A stretch of 47,563 bases of DNA, taken from assembly GCA_017858255.1 (NCBI GenBank), contig JAFMBV010000019.1, positions 1-47,563 on the forward strand, given 5' to 3'. The notes below the pieces were generated by a model. The model searched no databases. It was not told the origin of the DNA and worked only from the letters and a program-made list of their open reading frames with translations. Made by a program: the position numbers and the translations under genes. Below are positions 7,986 to 17,578 of this stretch, in pieces. The stretch's first letter is position 1. Each line of letters begins with the position of its first letter. Source of the stretch: Bacteriovoracaceae bacterium. GTDB taxonomy: Bacteria > Bdellovibrionota > Bacteriovoracia > Bacteriovoracales > Bacteriovoracaceae.

Positions 7986-8014
7986 TTGATCTTTTAACTC
8001 CACCTTTCTATTAT
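7986..8014 (+). promoter_or_regulatory. Sigma-70-type promoter for the S8 peptidase gene
   Basis: TTGATC (7986-7991) and TATTAT (8009-8014) are separated by exactly 17 bases, close to the consensus for the housekeeping sigma factor. Predicted transcription begins near 8021, giving a leader of about 36 bases before the ATG at 8057. The position just after the folE2 terminator supports it. Confidence 0.6.
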
Positions 8015-8056
8015 CCCCTATCTTCTTTAAAGGAAGAGGTTCGGGGAGAACAATTC

Positions 8057-11000
8057 ATGGAAACAAAGAATAAGTTTTTAAGTCTAGCGGCCATTACTGC
8101 AGTGTTATTTTTTAATGCATGTTCAAATAAAAATGCAGCGAAATCAGAACTATCACTTATAAGCAGTGATCTTTTTTCTGATCGCCCAACCAATATTACA
8201 AATTACGTAGTCCTCATCAAATTGAAAGGTCCTTCACTTATTGAAAGTGCTACTAAGGATGAGCAAGGTAACCTTGTTATAAGCGAAGATGCCAAGGCCA
8301 ATGTCCTAAGTGAACAAAAAGAAACATTAGAAAAGGCACGTGCCCTATCTCCAAATGTTAAACTTCTCTTTTCTTATAAGTTTACAGTTAATGCCTTGGC
8401 CCTTTCTGTTCCTTCAGAACTTTATGACCAGGTGGGTAACCTAGGAACAGTCGCTAAGTTAGAGACCGAAACTCTTTTTAATCGTCCAGTGGTTCCTCAA
8501 TTTAAAGAAGAGCTCATCAACAAACTAGTTAAGGAAGCCAACAAATTTAAAACAACAAGTGTTAGTCATATTGGTGCAGTAAAGGTCTATGAAGAATTAA
8601 GTATCACCGGTGCTGGAATCAAAGTCGGTATTATTGATACTGGCGTCGACTATACCCACTCAATGCTTGGTGGACCTGGAGATGTTCAGGCCTACGAGCA
8701 AATGGATAAAGAAGTTGCAACTCCACTTTTTCCGAACCTAAAAGTTGTTGGTGGTTATGACTTTGCGGGCACCGACTACTCTCCTGGTGCAGCTTTTCCT
8801 GATTGGCGTATACCTCGTCCAGATGTAAACCCAATTGATGAAGGTGGCCATGGTACTCACGTGGCAGGATCTGTCGCAGGCATTGGCGATGGTGTTAATA
8901 CTTATGATGGAGTGGCCCCAGATGCAGAAATCTACGCCTTAAAGGTTTTTGGAAATAACGGTGGAACATCTGATACGGTTGTTATCGCTGCCATGGAGTG
9001 GTCGATGGACCCTAATGGTGACCTTGATCCAAGCGATCGCCTAGATGTTCTTAACCTCTCCCTTGGTGGAAATTTCGGAAAACCATTTATTCTTTATTCA
9101 CTTGCTATTAAAAACCTTGCTAAGGCCGGAGTGTTAACAGCGATTTCGGCAGGAAATAGTGGACCTACTCCCTATATAGTGGGTGCACCTGGAACAGCAG
9201 AAGAATCGATAAGCGTTGGAGCTTCTGTCGATGCTATGGATAAGAATTGGAAGTTTGATTCAGTTTCATTCGAAACAACAACAAACCCTAAGCTTTTGGC
9301 CCAAAGAGTGGAAGCAAACTTTACTCCAAAAATTAGCGATACTCCTGTTCAAGGAAAAATCATTTTCGTTGGAGAAGCAGCTACGGACTTCGACGATGAA
9401 ACGAAGGCAAAGCTAAATGGTAATATCGCTTTTATTGATAGAGGAAGCGTATCTTTTGTTGAAAAAGTTAACCGAGCAGAAGAGGCCGGGGCCATTGCAG
9501 CGGTTGTGGCCAATAACCAGCCTGGTGATGCCTTTGTTATGGGTGGTGAAGGTACGGCCAATATTCCAGCGGTCATGATTACCCTCGATATGGGTACTTC
9601 ATTAAAAGCAGCTTTGGAAAATGGTGATGTTGGCATGAACTTTGCTTCAACAGACCTCATCGAAAAAAGCGAAATCATAGATACATTAACATCATTCTCT
9701 TCTCAAGGTCCCCGCAGTGAAGATGGTCTTTTGAAGCCTGAAATAGTAGCTCCTGGTTACCAAATTATTAGTGCCTCTATGGGCTCAGGAAGCCAGGGTG
9801 TAGCATTGAATGGTACTTCAATGTCAGCTCCTCATATGGCCGGTGTAATGGCACTCGTTAAGCAGAAGTTTCCCAAAATTGGTCATGATGAATACAAAGC
9901 TGTTGTTATGAACACAGCAAAAATAATGAAAGATGAGACTGGTCAAAAATATAGTGTCACCCTTCAAGGAGCAGGACTTGTTGATGTCTACGCAGCTCTA
10001 ACGACGGACACCTTTGTTACACCAGCATCTATAAGCTTAGGGGAATTTCAACTTGAGGATACTAAGACCCTCAAGAAAAGCGTTCTTGTTAAAAATACAA
10101 GCGATCGCGACCGTACTTTTGTTCTCAACTTCTTAGGAGAAAAGAACATTCAGGTTGAGCAGAAAGTATTTACTGTTGCCGCTAACAGTGAAGAGTTTGT
10201 CTCTTTTAAAATTAAACTTGAAGCAAGCAAAGATGTGGCCTTAGAGTTTCATGAGGGATTTCTTGTTATTAATGAGGGACCTCATAAAGTAGCGAGCCTT
10301 CCGATTCTTGGTGTTTCAAAGAGACTCTCTAGAATTGAGGCCAAAGAGCTCAATGTTTTTGCATCACATTCAGAGGATTCCTTTGATGCTCTTACCGAAC
10401 TAAAACTAACGAATGAAAGTAAGAACTCCGGTATCGCTGAAATCTTCAACCTACTGGGTGAAGATGATCGTAAGCCTTCTGCTGGTGCAGACTCCTTAAT
10501 TCTATCTCGCTCATGTGATCTACAGGCCGCTGGTTACCGTATGGTTAAGAGTGATGGTAAAACAGTCATGCAAGTGGCGATAAAGCTATTCAGTGCTGTC
10601 AGTAATTGGCAGGCATGTGAGTTATCAATTCTTATTGATCAAGATGGTGATAAAGTCGCTGAGCAGGAAATTGGTGGGCTTCCCCAAAATTACCTATCAG
10701 GTCTGAGTGATATCGTTCCCGAAGGTTTTTACTCTGTTCTCTTAGATTTCCCAAAAGCAGTAGAGCTACGCCAAAGTTATGAGCAATCAGTAATGGCAAG
10801 TAGTGGAACGTCAGAAGTAGAACTCACTTACGTACCCGCCATTCAAGATGTATTAAGTATGGTTACCTACGCAAATTCTCATTTGGCGATTATGGAAATT
10901 GATCCTTCGAAGCTCGCCCTTACTAAAGACGGCCGTATAAACATGAAAATAACTGTTTTTAGTGAAGGCGGAGTTGAGTATGAAGATGGCCTTCAAAAAG

Positions 11001-11212
11001 AATGGTTCACTGTTTCACCTCAAGAAGAAGAGCAGGCGTACCGAAATATTCCCGCTTCAATTGAGCTACCAGCAATGGGCGCTAAAACAATTGATCTGAC
11101 AAAGGGATTTGGAAAAGAATCGTTAATGATTGTTTCGCCATTTAATTATCAAGTTGGCAATACCCGAACAAGTACTGGTCGAGGACTTACAATCGTAAAA
11201 CCACAATTCTAA
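8057..11212 (+). CDS. Subtilisin-like S8 peptidase lipoprotein with PA domain
   Basis: The 1051-residue protein starts at ATG 8057 behind GGGGAG. A hydrophobic leader ends in FNAC with Cys22 as a probable lipidation site. The S8 triad is intact: Asp194 in GIIDTGVDYTH, His265 in GGHGTHVAGS and Ser588 in NGTSMSAPHMAG, with oxyanion Asn367 in SAGNSG. Between Asn367 and Ser588 is a PA-type insert (roughly residues 430-530, with AAVVANNQPGDAF and IPAVMITLDMG). After the catalytic domain come beta-rich, Fn3-like segments. Large PA-domain subtilases are secreted degradative enzymes; in a predator this could digest prey protein, which is inference. It has its own promoter and terminator and no obvious partners. 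Confidence 0.93.
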   Translation: METKNKFLSLAAITAVLFFNACSNKNAAKSELSLISSDLFSDRPTNITNYVVLIKLKGPSLIESATKDEQGNLVISEDAKANVLSEQKETLEKARALSPNVKLLFSYKFTVNALALSVPSELYDQVGNLGTVAKLETETLFNRPVVPQFKEELINKLVKEANKFKTTSVSHIGAVKVYEELSITGAGIKVGIIDTGVDYTHSMLGGPGDVQAYEQMDKEVATPLFPNLKVVGGYDFAGTDYSPGAAFPDWRIPRPDVNPIDEGGHGTHVAGSVAGIGDGVNTYDGVAPDAEIYALKVFGNNGGTSDTVVIAAMEWSMDPNGDLDPSDRLDVLNLSLGGNFGKPFILYSLAIKNLAKAGVLTAISAGNSGPTPYIVGAPGTAEESISVGASVDAMDKNWKFDSVSFETTTNPKLLAQRVEANFTPKISDTPVQGKIIFVGEAATDFDDETKAKLNGNIAFIDRGSVSFVEKVNRAEEAGAIAAVVANNQPGDAFVMGGEGTANIPAVMITLDMGTSLKAALENGDVGMNFASTDLIEKSEIIDTLTSFSSQGPRSEDGLLKPEIVAPGYQIISASMGSGSQGVALNGTSMSAPHMAGVMALVKQKFPKIGHDEYKAVVMNTAKIMKDETGQKYSVTLQGAGLVDVYAALTTDTFVTPASISLGEFQLEDTKTLKKSVLVKNTSDRDRTFVLNFLGEKNIQVEQKVFTVAANSEEFVSFKIKLEASKDVALEFHEGFLVINEGPHKVASLPILGVSKRLSRIEAKELNVFASHSEDSFDALTELKLTNESKNSGIAEIFNLLGEDDRKPSAGADSLILSRSCDLQAAGYRMVKSDGKTVMQVAIKLFSAVSNWQACELSILIDQDGDKVAEQEIGGLPQNYLSGLSDIVPEGFYSVLLDFPKAVELRQSYEQSVMASSGTSEVELTYVPAIQDVLSMVTYANSHLAIMEIDPSKLALTKDGRINMKITVFSEGGVEYEDGLQKEWFTVSPQEEEQAYRNIPASIELPAMGAKTIDLTKGFGKESLMIVSPFNYQVGNTRTSTGRGLTIVKPQF

Positions 11213-11217
11213 TGATT

Positions 11218-11241
11218 GACCGTCGAAAGGCGGTCTTTTTT
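11218..11241 (+). terminator. Rho-independent terminator after the S8 peptidase gene
   Basis: A 7-bp stem (GACCGTC with GGCGGTC, one G-U pair) capped by a GAAA tetraloop is followed by six T residues. It occupies the gap between the convergent peptidase and rmuC genes; its last base touches the rmuC stop codon. Confidence 0.88.
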
Positions 11242-12227
11242 CATAGCCTAATTATTTTTTTGAAACGCTCAGAAAGCTTTTTATTTGAAATATTTAGGCG
11301 ATCCACATCCTTTTGAATGGTTCCTAAATGCTTCACTAAATCATCCCAGCGTTCTTCGTATCGCTCAAAATCAACACCTAGTTTGTTGATCTCTTCATGA
11401 ATCTCATCAATATGACTATTCCTCTCTATATTTATCAAGACAGCTTGCACGGTACTTAAAATGGCCATTAGGGTTGTAGGAGAAGTGAGCCATACTTTCT
11501 TGCTTGCCGCATATTCTACGATTTCTCCGTGATGAGCATGAACCTCGGAAAAGATGGCCTCTGCTGGGAGAAATAAAATGGCCTGATCTGAAGTTTCATT
11601 AGCAATAATATATTTTGAACTAATATCATCTATGTGCTTTTTTAAGTTCTTAGAAAACTCTTTCGCTGCTCCCTGACGAGTGAAATCATCGCTAGTGCCA
11701 TCAACCATACGACGATAGTTTTCAAGTGGAAACTTAGCATCTACGGCCACAATCCCAAGAGGCTCAGGCATCTTTAAGATCGCATCCGCAATTTTCCCAT
11801 TAGTCATTGTTGCTTGAAGCTGAAAAACGTGGTCCATAGACTCACCAAAAACATTGACAAGAATTTGCTTGAGTTGAACCTCACCAAAGATACCTCGTGT
11901 TTTCTTATCAGTAAGAACATTTTGGAGCATCACCACATTTTCGCTTAAGGTTGAGATTTGTCTTTGGGCAGAATCAACTTTAACAAGCCTTTCTAAAACT
12001 TGCGAAAGGGTTTCACGTGACTTATCAAGCCCATCCCCTAACCTCTTTTCCATTGTTTCTCTAAGATTTTGAAACTCCTGAGATTGGTAATGTTTTTGAC
12101 GGTCTTGATAATCGACAATTGTCTTTAGAACTTGATGCTCTACATCTCCATTGCCTCTATTTCTTAATAGTAAAAAGGCCACTAAGAAAATATTTAAGAC
12201 AATTAAACCAATCGTAACAAATTCCAC
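11241..12227 (-). CDS. rmuC: RmuC-family DNA recombination protein
   Basis: The 328-residue protein has an N-terminal membrane helix (about residues 4-22), a coiled-coil stretch to about residue 100, and the RmuC nuclease-like core with KTRGIFGEVQL, VAVDAKFPLENYRR, QAILFLPAEAIFSE and VWLTSPTTLMAIL. RmuC limits inversion-type rearrangement in E. coli and is predicted to be membrane-anchored. This form is shorter than E. coli RmuC (about 475 residues), mainly in the coiled coil and tail. The start is GTG at 12225-12227 with AAGGAG upstream. It is the last gene before the convergent S8 peptidase. Confidence 0.92.
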   Translation of the reverse strand: MEFVTIGLIVLNIFLVAFLLLRNRGNGDVEHQVLKTIVDYQDRQKHYQSQEFQNLRETMEKRLGDGLDKSRETLSQVLERLVKVDSAQRQISTLSENVVMLQNVLTDKKTRGIFGEVQLKQILVNVFGESMDHVFQLQATMTNGKIADAILKMPEPLGIVAVDAKFPLENYRRMVDGTSDDFTRQGAAKEFSKNLKKHIDDISSKYIIANETSDQAILFLPAEAIFSEVHAHHGEIVEYAASKKVWLTSPTTLMAILSTVQAVLINIERNSHIDEIHEEINKLGVDFERYEERWDDLVKHLGTIQKDVDRLNISNKKLSERFKKIIRL

Positions 12228-12275
12228 AAACTCTCCTTTGTACCATTATGACAAAGAATGACTCAGGATAAAAGG

Positions 12276-13379
12276 TTACATTTTTATTTGGATACTAAGA
12301 GTAATCGAATTAGGTATTGCATTACCAAAGCCTTCCCCTTTCAAAATTTGAGAACCGGAATTGAAGTCGTCTAGTATTGGTATTCCTATTTTTGGAGAAA
12401 TTGTGAGGGATCCCCCTCCATTAAATTCTTTTTGATAAAGAAGTCCAGTATTTAACCCCAAATCAAATGATTTTACTCGTTCACCATTTTTGTTGAGGGT
12501 GTAATCAGAACCCATATCAACGCTAAAGGGCATGCGCCAATTCCCTACCAACTTTGCCGAAAAAGGGACTTCGCTTTCATCTTCATATATCACCTGATTA
12601 TCTTCAGAGTTACTTTGAGAATCTAAGCCAAGTAAAACTTCCTTTTGGTCAAGACAATGACCAATGGCCAAACTTTGGCCTTTTTTTGTTGTGATGATGA
12701 GGTCAAAGTGAAGAAAGTCACTCAGGGGAATCCTTTCATCTCCTGATATAGTGCGAGGCCTTCCCTCTTGATCAAATGAGACTCTGGACCTTAAGGTAAA
12801 TTCAGCGTCGGGGTTTTCTTGTATAACCCTCTCTAATGTTCTTTGCCCTGTACCAAGTTGAAGTGGATCAATGCTTTTTATAAAATCAGGGGAAAGACTT
12901 GAAATCCTAATATTGCACTTAACCTGAGAAGATTTTCCCTCTAATAAATCAAGGGAATAGGGAAAGAGATTACTAACAATAGGACAAGGTGAATCGATCC
13001 CCATTAATTGGTTATTTAATAAAGCTATTGTTTCTACTTGATCACTAACGAGTGTTTTTGTGATTCGAGTATTAAGACCACTCGCATATTCATTTAAGGC
13101 CCTATCATATATAGGTAAAAATTCTTCTCTTAGCTTTTCGTTACCAACCATGGGTTTTAAAGCATCTAGTACCGTTAGCTTGCCTTCAAGAACAAGTACA
13201 GGGAATGATTGCCAACTTTTGCCAGCAACTCCTAACTGAAATGAATGTCCATCCCAGCAGGTGGTTAATTCGATTCCTTCATTATCTATGGTTCTATATA
13301 TTTCACGAAAATGAGTTGGGCAATCTTGAGAAAAGACTTTAAAGGGAATGACAAATAAAAGGAAAGCTAGTCTCTTCAT
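12276..13379 (-). CDS. Exported protein of unknown family
   Basis: The 367-residue product has a signal peptide of about 17 residues ending in VFSQDCP and contains several cysteines that could pair in the periplasm. The last 90 residues show alternating polar/hydrophobic strands with Gly and Asn (for example SFDLGLNTGLLYQKEF and GGGSLTISPKIGIPIL) and end in SIQIKM, resembling outer-membrane or beta-sandwich structure. I do not recognise a family. It lies 42 bases downstream of the thermonuclease gene on the same strand and 48 bases upstream of rmuC, so co-transcription is possible. Its ribosome binding site is weak. Confidence 0.65.
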   Translation of the reverse strand: MKRLAFLLFVIPFKVFSQDCPTHFREIYRTIDNEGIELTTCWDGHSFQLGVAGKSWQSFPVLVLEGKLTVLDALKPMVGNEKLREEFLPIYDRALNEYASGLNTRITKTLVSDQVETIALLNNQLMGIDSPCPIVSNLFPYSLDLLEGKSSQVKCNIRISSLSPDFIKSIDPLQLGTGQRTLERVIQENPDAEFTLRSRVSFDQEGRPRTISGDERIPLSDFLHFDLIITTKKGQSLAIGHCLDQKEVLLGLDSQSNSEDNQVIYEDESEVPFSAKLVGNWRMPFSVDMGSDYTLNKNGERVKSFDLGLNTGLLYQKEFNGGGSLTISPKIGIPILDDFNSGSQILKGEGFGNAIPNSITLSIQIKM

Positions 13380-13421
13380 ATTTTTTATTAACCATCTTTT
13401 TGGTTACTTAGCTAGAAAACG

Positions 13422-13937
13422 TTATGGGTTTTCTGCTGCCGTTTTGCGGCCTTTAGAGTCTTGAAGAGCTTGGAATTCCCTCGCCAAGCTTTTTAAACTG
13501 CGACACCAATCCACCTTCTGCTTGGTGCCTCCATCATAAGGATAACCTAAACCATTTTTTACCAAGTAATGAGTGAGGTCCTTACCGTCAAAGAACACGT
13601 CTGCAACGATTCGAAAATATTTACCACGTTCAATGTTTTTAAGATCAATCCTCTTTGCTTTTTTTAGAAGGTTTGTAACCAGCTTCTTAGCATGACGGCC
13701 TTTTTCCTTTTCACACTTATCTTTGGTGCGAATTTCAGGCGTATCAACGCCCTTCACTCTGATATTCATACTCTTGCCGATTAAGGGATGAAGGCCGGGA
13801 ATATCGACGGTTATAGTGTCAGCATCATAATTCTTCACGAACCTGACACAATTAAACTCCTGCCCTGTGTGGGCACAAGGACCACCAAGAACTCGAAAAG
13901 AAAGCAAAGTAATGACAATAAGTCCTACATAACGCAT
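13422..13937 (-). CDS. Secreted thermonuclease-family (SNase) protein
   Basis: The 171-residue protein has a signal peptide of about 18 residues and a staphylococcal-nuclease OB fold. Family catalytic and calcium-binding residues are present: DADTI, RVKGVDTPEIR (equivalents of Arg35, Asp40 and Glu43) and the later arginine in ERGKYFRIVADVF (equivalent of Arg87). Such enzymes are calcium-dependent, sugar-nonspecific extracellular nucleases. In this context it could degrade prey or environmental nucleic acid, which is inference. The start ATG has an AAGGGA-like site upstream. Confidence 0.92.
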   Translation of the reverse strand: MRYVGLIVITLLSFRVLGGPCAHTGQEFNCVRFVKNYDADTITVDIPGLHPLIGKSMNIRVKGVDTPEIRTKDKCEKEKGRHAKKLVTNLLKKAKRIDLKNIERGKYFRIVADVFFDGKDLTHYLVKNGLGYPYDGGTKQKVDWCRSLKSLAREFQALQDSKGRKTAAENP

Positions 13938-14057
13938 GCCTAATTATCCCTTAAAGCATTTATCTAAGCCAGTGGGTAAATGTGACAGAAGATTTTAGAT
14001 GAAGGACATGACCAAGCTTGATATGTTTCCTTGTAAATTTAAATTCAAGGAAGAAAT

Positions 14058-14570
14058 ATGTTACGACTAAAATACCTGAGCGCTACACTCGGACTCTTTT
14101 TCACTCTCTCGACTTTTGCTGGTGCAGTAAAGATTCTTCACTTCACCGTGGATATTAGCGAATCCTATGGGGAGATCTTTGCAAACTATAAAGAAAACGG
14201 AGACATCGACTATTATGAATGGAAACTCGTTCATCCTCAAGATCCTAAAGACCCAGGTAACAGCGATACATTTACTGTTAAAGATATCCAAAATGGGACT
14301 GTCTTTAAAAAGGGATTACCTAAGAAATTCGTAAAAGTATGGGGAGAAAATTTTTCTGACCATAATGGTGGAGAACTTAATATAAGAGTGCCTAAAAATA
14401 TCCTTACAGGAAAACACACTTTTGAGAAAGTACTTATCGATCGCCTCGGTGACCTATGGGAAGTCAACCATACCTCTCAGGATAGAGTTAAGAGAGTTCA
14501 CATACTCGTAAAGAAATTCCTAGGGGTTCCTATTGGCGTCGTTGATTTCAAATTTATAGATAATCTTTAA
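14058..14570 (+). CDS. Small exported protein of unknown function
   Basis: The 170-residue protein begins at ATG 14058 after AAGGAAG. A signal peptide of about 22 residues ends in STFAGA. The mature part is charged and beta-strand-like, with aromatic and lysine residues and no recognisable motif. It stands alone, between a divergent thermonuclease gene and a convergent cvfB gene, with a strong hairpin 18 bases after its stop. Secretion or periplasmic location is the only property I can support. Confidence 0.7.
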   Translation: MLRLKYLSATLGLFFTLSTFAGAVKILHFTVDISESYGEIFANYKENGDIDYYEWKLVHPQDPKDPGNSDTFTVKDIQNGTVFKKGLPKKFVKVWGENFSDHNGGELNIRVPKNILTGKHTFEKVLIDRLGDLWEVNHTSQDRVKRVHILVKKFLGVPIGVVDFKFIDNL

Positions 14571-14588
14571 AGTTACTTCAGATTTAAG

Positions 14589-14620
14589 GGCACCTCTCTT
14601 TAAGAGGTGCCAATTTATCT
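14589..14620 (+). terminator. Hairpin with 9-bp perfect stem, probable terminator
   Basis: GGCACCTCT (14589-14597) pairs perfectly with AGAGGTGCC (14603-14611) across a 5-base loop. The following AATTTATCT is only moderately T-rich. It most likely ends transcription of the exported-protein gene upstream. Confidence 0.65.
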
Positions 14621-14669
14621 AACTTTTTTGAGAGCTGTCTTTACTAGATTAAAGAAAAGGCCTCTACCA

Positions 14670-15539
14670 CTATTTGATTAGTTTTATACCTTTCTCTGAG
14701 TCACTTCTTAAAATCTCTATTTTTCTCTCTTTAAAAAGCATGCCAATTGCTGATTTAAAAGTTTTCTTACTCATTCCAAGTTGTTTTTGAATTTCTTCTG
14801 GAGAACTCTTATCATTCAATGGCGATACTCCACCACACTTCTCTAAAAACGAAAGAACTCGCTCTTTTGAATCCTCTAGGTTTTGAATTCCTTGAGTATG
14901 AAGGGAGACATCCACCAACCCATCCTCACGAATTTTCTTAACAATGGCATCATAAGTCTCATCTAAAGTTACGGACTTAAATGTTTCACTGTCGTAAATC
15001 ATTCCAATGAATTTTCTGTTAATAATCACTTTATGTCCGAGATCTGTTTTTTGAACAGGAACTATCTGAACGGTATCCTTTTCCTCGAAATCAAAGACTG
15101 AGCTTTCAATATATTTACCAAGTTTAGTGGTCCCAAAAACTCGATTAGTTCCATCTTCGAGACAAACTCTAACTAAATAGTCTTCAAATTTCTTAACCCG
15201 TACTTTTTGCTCATTGCCTGGAACCAATAAATCTTTGTCTATTCCCCAATCAAAGAAAGCACCAAACTCTTCAACATCAATTGCCCTCATATAAGCATAT
15301 TCGCCTACTTCAGCAAACGGCATCTCAGAAGTGGCGACTAATTTCCCTTGGGTATCTAAATACACAAAAACATCAATTTCTTGCCCGGCATTTACTCTAA
15401 GAGGAGAAAAGGAAGATGGCATAAAAACTTCCCTTTGATCTGTATGTTCCTCTCCTTCTTGAGGTTGCAAGCGAAGGTAGCAACCTGAAGCAGATTCACC
15501 GGATACTATCATTTGATTAACTTTACCTATTTGAATCAC
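14670..15539 (-). CDS. cvfB: CvfB-family S1-like RNA-binding protein
   Basis: The 289-residue protein has the CvfB/YitL layout: an N-terminal strand-rich domain, two or three S1-like OB domains (for example EEFGAFFDWGIDKDLLVP and GLVDVSLHTQG) and a C-terminal winged-helix segment around EEIQKQLGMSKKTFKSAIG. In Staphylococcus aureus CvfB binds RNA and affects virulence gene expression; a post-transcriptional role is likely here. The start is GTG at 15537-15539, chosen because AGGAG lies seven bases upstream. The 189 bases upstream hold no recognised gene and probably carry its promoter. Confidence 0.88.
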   Translation of the reverse strand: MIQIGKVNQMIVSGESASGCYLRLQPQEGEEHTDQREVFMPSSFSPLRVNAGQEIDVFVYLDTQGKLVATSEMPFAEVGEYAYMRAIDVEEFGAFFDWGIDKDLLVPGNEQKVRVKKFEDYLVRVCLEDGTNRVFGTTKLGKYIESSVFDFEEKDTVQIVPVQKTDLGHKVIINRKFIGMIYDSETFKSVTLDETYDAIVKKIREDGLVDVSLHTQGIQNLEDSKERVLSFLEKCGGVSPLNDKSSPEEIQKQLGMSKKTFKSAIGMLFKERKIEILRSDSEKGIKLIK

Positions 15540-15728
15540 TCTATGCTCCTCTATGTAGTCTTTTGGTATTTAGTCTTTAAGCCTGAACAGATTTTGATGA
15601 CGTGACCCACAACTAACAGATACCGAATATGGTATACACGTAGAATCTCAATACTACTACAATGGCCGTAAATATAATGGGTTCGGGGTGGTTTAAGGTG
15701 CTGTTTTTTAGATTCTGGAGAGAAGTTA

Positions 15729-16829
15729 TTAAATCTTAAATACGATAAGGTCCCCTCGAATTTCAATATAATCACTACGCCCGAACTTCTCTATTAGCCG
15801 ATACGCCAACTTTCCAGTTGGAATACCCCAGATTGTCGCCCTCTTCACTTTAAATAGAAGCTCGCTGTTTTTAATATCGAGTATAACATCACCAACAAGC
15901 TTTATCTTTACCCAAAAAATCGCCTTAACCTTGGCCGTTAACAAAAGCTTTCCCTCTTCTAATAGCAAGTGAATGTCTTTTAAATTATCTAGATCGATGA
16001 GAGATTTTTGATTTTTTAAATCAGGACGTTTTTTAATGAATTCGGGCCATACCTCTTCCATGACATCATTCATTGCATGAGAAATATTCATGTTGTGTAT
16101 ATTCACTTTCCCATCAAATAAGCACCCTTGAAGAAGGGTGTAAGGGTCGACCTGAAGAGAGCCATTTTCTAGCTTGAAACAATTAATTTGAAAATTATCC
16201 ACTCGGGTTGTCTCATTATTATCATTAAATTGGGCCTTATGGGCCATAAGAGTGAAGCGATCTTCATTAATAAGAGAGCGAGCATCCATGAAGTCAGCAT
16301 CTAGAGCTCTTTTTCGAAAGCTAATAATGCCAACATTTGCTTGAGACTCATTTAAGCAAGCAGAATCAATTTCACTCGTAAAAACCCCATGAGTAGGACA
16401 AAAGATATGTGCTTTTTTGAATGAAGCATAAAATTCACGATGTTGAAAAGAAAGAAAGTCCCCTTTCATAGATATTCCGCTCTTATCGAGCTCAACTTTT
16501 GCTTCGCTCAAGCTTACTGATTCGACACCAGTTACTCCAAAACCCTTTGCCACCGGAAGGGAAAACTTTAAACCCTCCTTCTTTAAAGAAAGCCTAAAGT
16601 TACTTTCATTCCATTCTATCTCTGCGCTTATATTTTTTTGACCTGGATTTTCAAACTCCAGTTTCTCTGCACCTAAGTCAATAACCACATCCTTGGCCTC
16701 AATGGTGCCTTGAAGTAATGGGCTTTGTAAGTCTTGTTTGGAAAGTTCCCCTTTCGCCACATCAAAATAGATACGCGTTGGTTCACCATAGAGTGTTGTA
16801 GAAAATAAAAACAAAAAGATTAGTTTCAT
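15729..16829 (-). CDS. Exported protein of unknown function downstream of aapP
   Basis: The 366-residue product has a short signal peptide ending in TTLYGEP and a long beta-strand-rich body with alternating hydrophobic residues. This resembles periplasmic lipid-binding or AsmA/DUF2993-like proteins, but no diagnostic motif is visible and I do not assign a family. Its ATG lies eight bases after the aapP stop with an AGGAA site, so it is probably the last gene of the aapQMP operon. A link to amino-acid uptake is suggested only by this position. Confidence 0.65.
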   Translation of the reverse strand: MKLIFLFLFSTTLYGEPTRIYFDVAKGELSKQDLQSPLLQGTIEAKDVVIDLGAEKLEFENPGQKNISAEIEWNESNFRLSLKKEGLKFSLPVAKGFGVTGVESVSLSEAKVELDKSGISMKGDFLSFQHREFYASFKKAHIFCPTHGVFTSEIDSACLNESQANVGIISFRKRALDADFMDARSLINEDRFTLMAHKAQFNDNNETTRVDNFQINCFKLENGSLQVDPYTLLQGCLFDGKVNIHNMNISHAMNDVMEEVWPEFIKKRPDLKNQKSLIDLDNLKDIHLLLEEGKLLLTAKVKAIFWVKIKLVGDVILDIKNSELLFKVKRATIWGIPTGKLAYRLIEKFGRSDYIEIRGDLIVFKI

Positions 16830-16837
16830 AAAGTTTC

Positions 16838-17578
16838 CTAATATAGAATTTGTGCCAAAAACTCTTGAGAACGCGGATGCTTAGGGTTAGAAAAAAAAGT
16901 TTCAGGGTCCGCTTCTTCAACAATTTGTCCTTCATCCATAAATATCACTCTATCGGCCACTTGCTTTGCAAAGCCCATCTCATGAGTCACACACAACATC
17001 GTCATGCCTTCTTTGGTAAGATCAACCATCACATCGAGTACTTCTTTGACCATTTCAGGATCGAGTGCAGAAGTTGGCTCATCAAAGAGCATAATTTTTG
17101 GTTTCATACAAAGGCTGCGGGCGATGGCCACTCGTTGCTGTTGTCCACCACTTAATTGTCCTGGATACTTATGGGCCTGATCCGAAATTGCCACTCTTTT
17201 TAGAAGATCCATTGCATAGGACTCGGCTTCTTCTTTTGGTAATTTATGAACCCACTGTGGGGCGAGTGTTAAATTTTCTAGAATCGAGAGATGCGGAAAG
17301 AGATTGAAGTGTTGAAAAACCATGCCCACTTCTTTTCTTACATTTTGAAGGTTTTTTAAATTACCATTGAGGACAATTCCATCAATAACGACTTTACCGT
17401 TTTGATGGGCTTCGAGTTGATTCAAACAACGAATGAGAGTAGATTTCCCGCTCCCTGAAGGTCCACAGATAACAATTTTTTCACCTTCAAATACATCTAG
17501 GTTTATATTTTTTAAGACATGAAAATCATCAAACCATTTATTCATATCAGTTAATTTGATCATAGGTTCTTTACTCAT
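16838..17578 (-). CDS. aapP: Amino-acid ABC transporter ATP-binding protein
   Basis: The 246-residue ATPase belongs to the polar-amino-acid (GlnQ/HisP/AapP) subfamily. It has Walker [10 protein letters not shown], the Q-loop in [12 protein letters not shown], the signature LSGGQQQR, Walker [15 protein letters not shown] and the switch His in CVTHEMGFA. It powers import by the AapQ/AapM permease pair. ATG 17576-17578 is chosen because it overlaps the aapM stop (ATGA); a longer frame runs upstream inside aapM and is not credible. The gene order aapQ-aapM-aapP is classical, but the binding-protein gene is displaced to 27074-28093. Confidence 0.94.
   Translation of the reverse strand: MSKEPMIKLTDMNKWFDDFHVLKNINLDVFEGEKIVICGPSGSGKSTLIRCLNQLEAHQNGKVVIDGIVLNGNLKNLQNVRKEVGMVFQHFNLFPHLSILENLTLAPQWVHKLPKEEAESYAMDLLKRVAISDQAHKYPGQLSGGQQQRVAIARSLCMKPKIMLFDEPTSALDPEMVKEVLDVMVDLTKEGMTMLCVTHEMGFAKQVADRVIFMDEGQIVEEADPETFFSNPKHPRSQEFLAQILY

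Noticed and set aside
7937-8056. Upstream extension of the S8 peptidase frame
   Set aside because: It covers the folE2 terminator and the predicted promoter; ATG 8057 gives a proper lipoprotein leader and has a ribosome binding site.
15551-15775. Minus-strand ORF of 74 codons between cvfB and the aap operon
   Set aside because: It overlaps the end of a well-supported exported-protein gene in another frame, has no recognisable motif and no good ribosome binding site.
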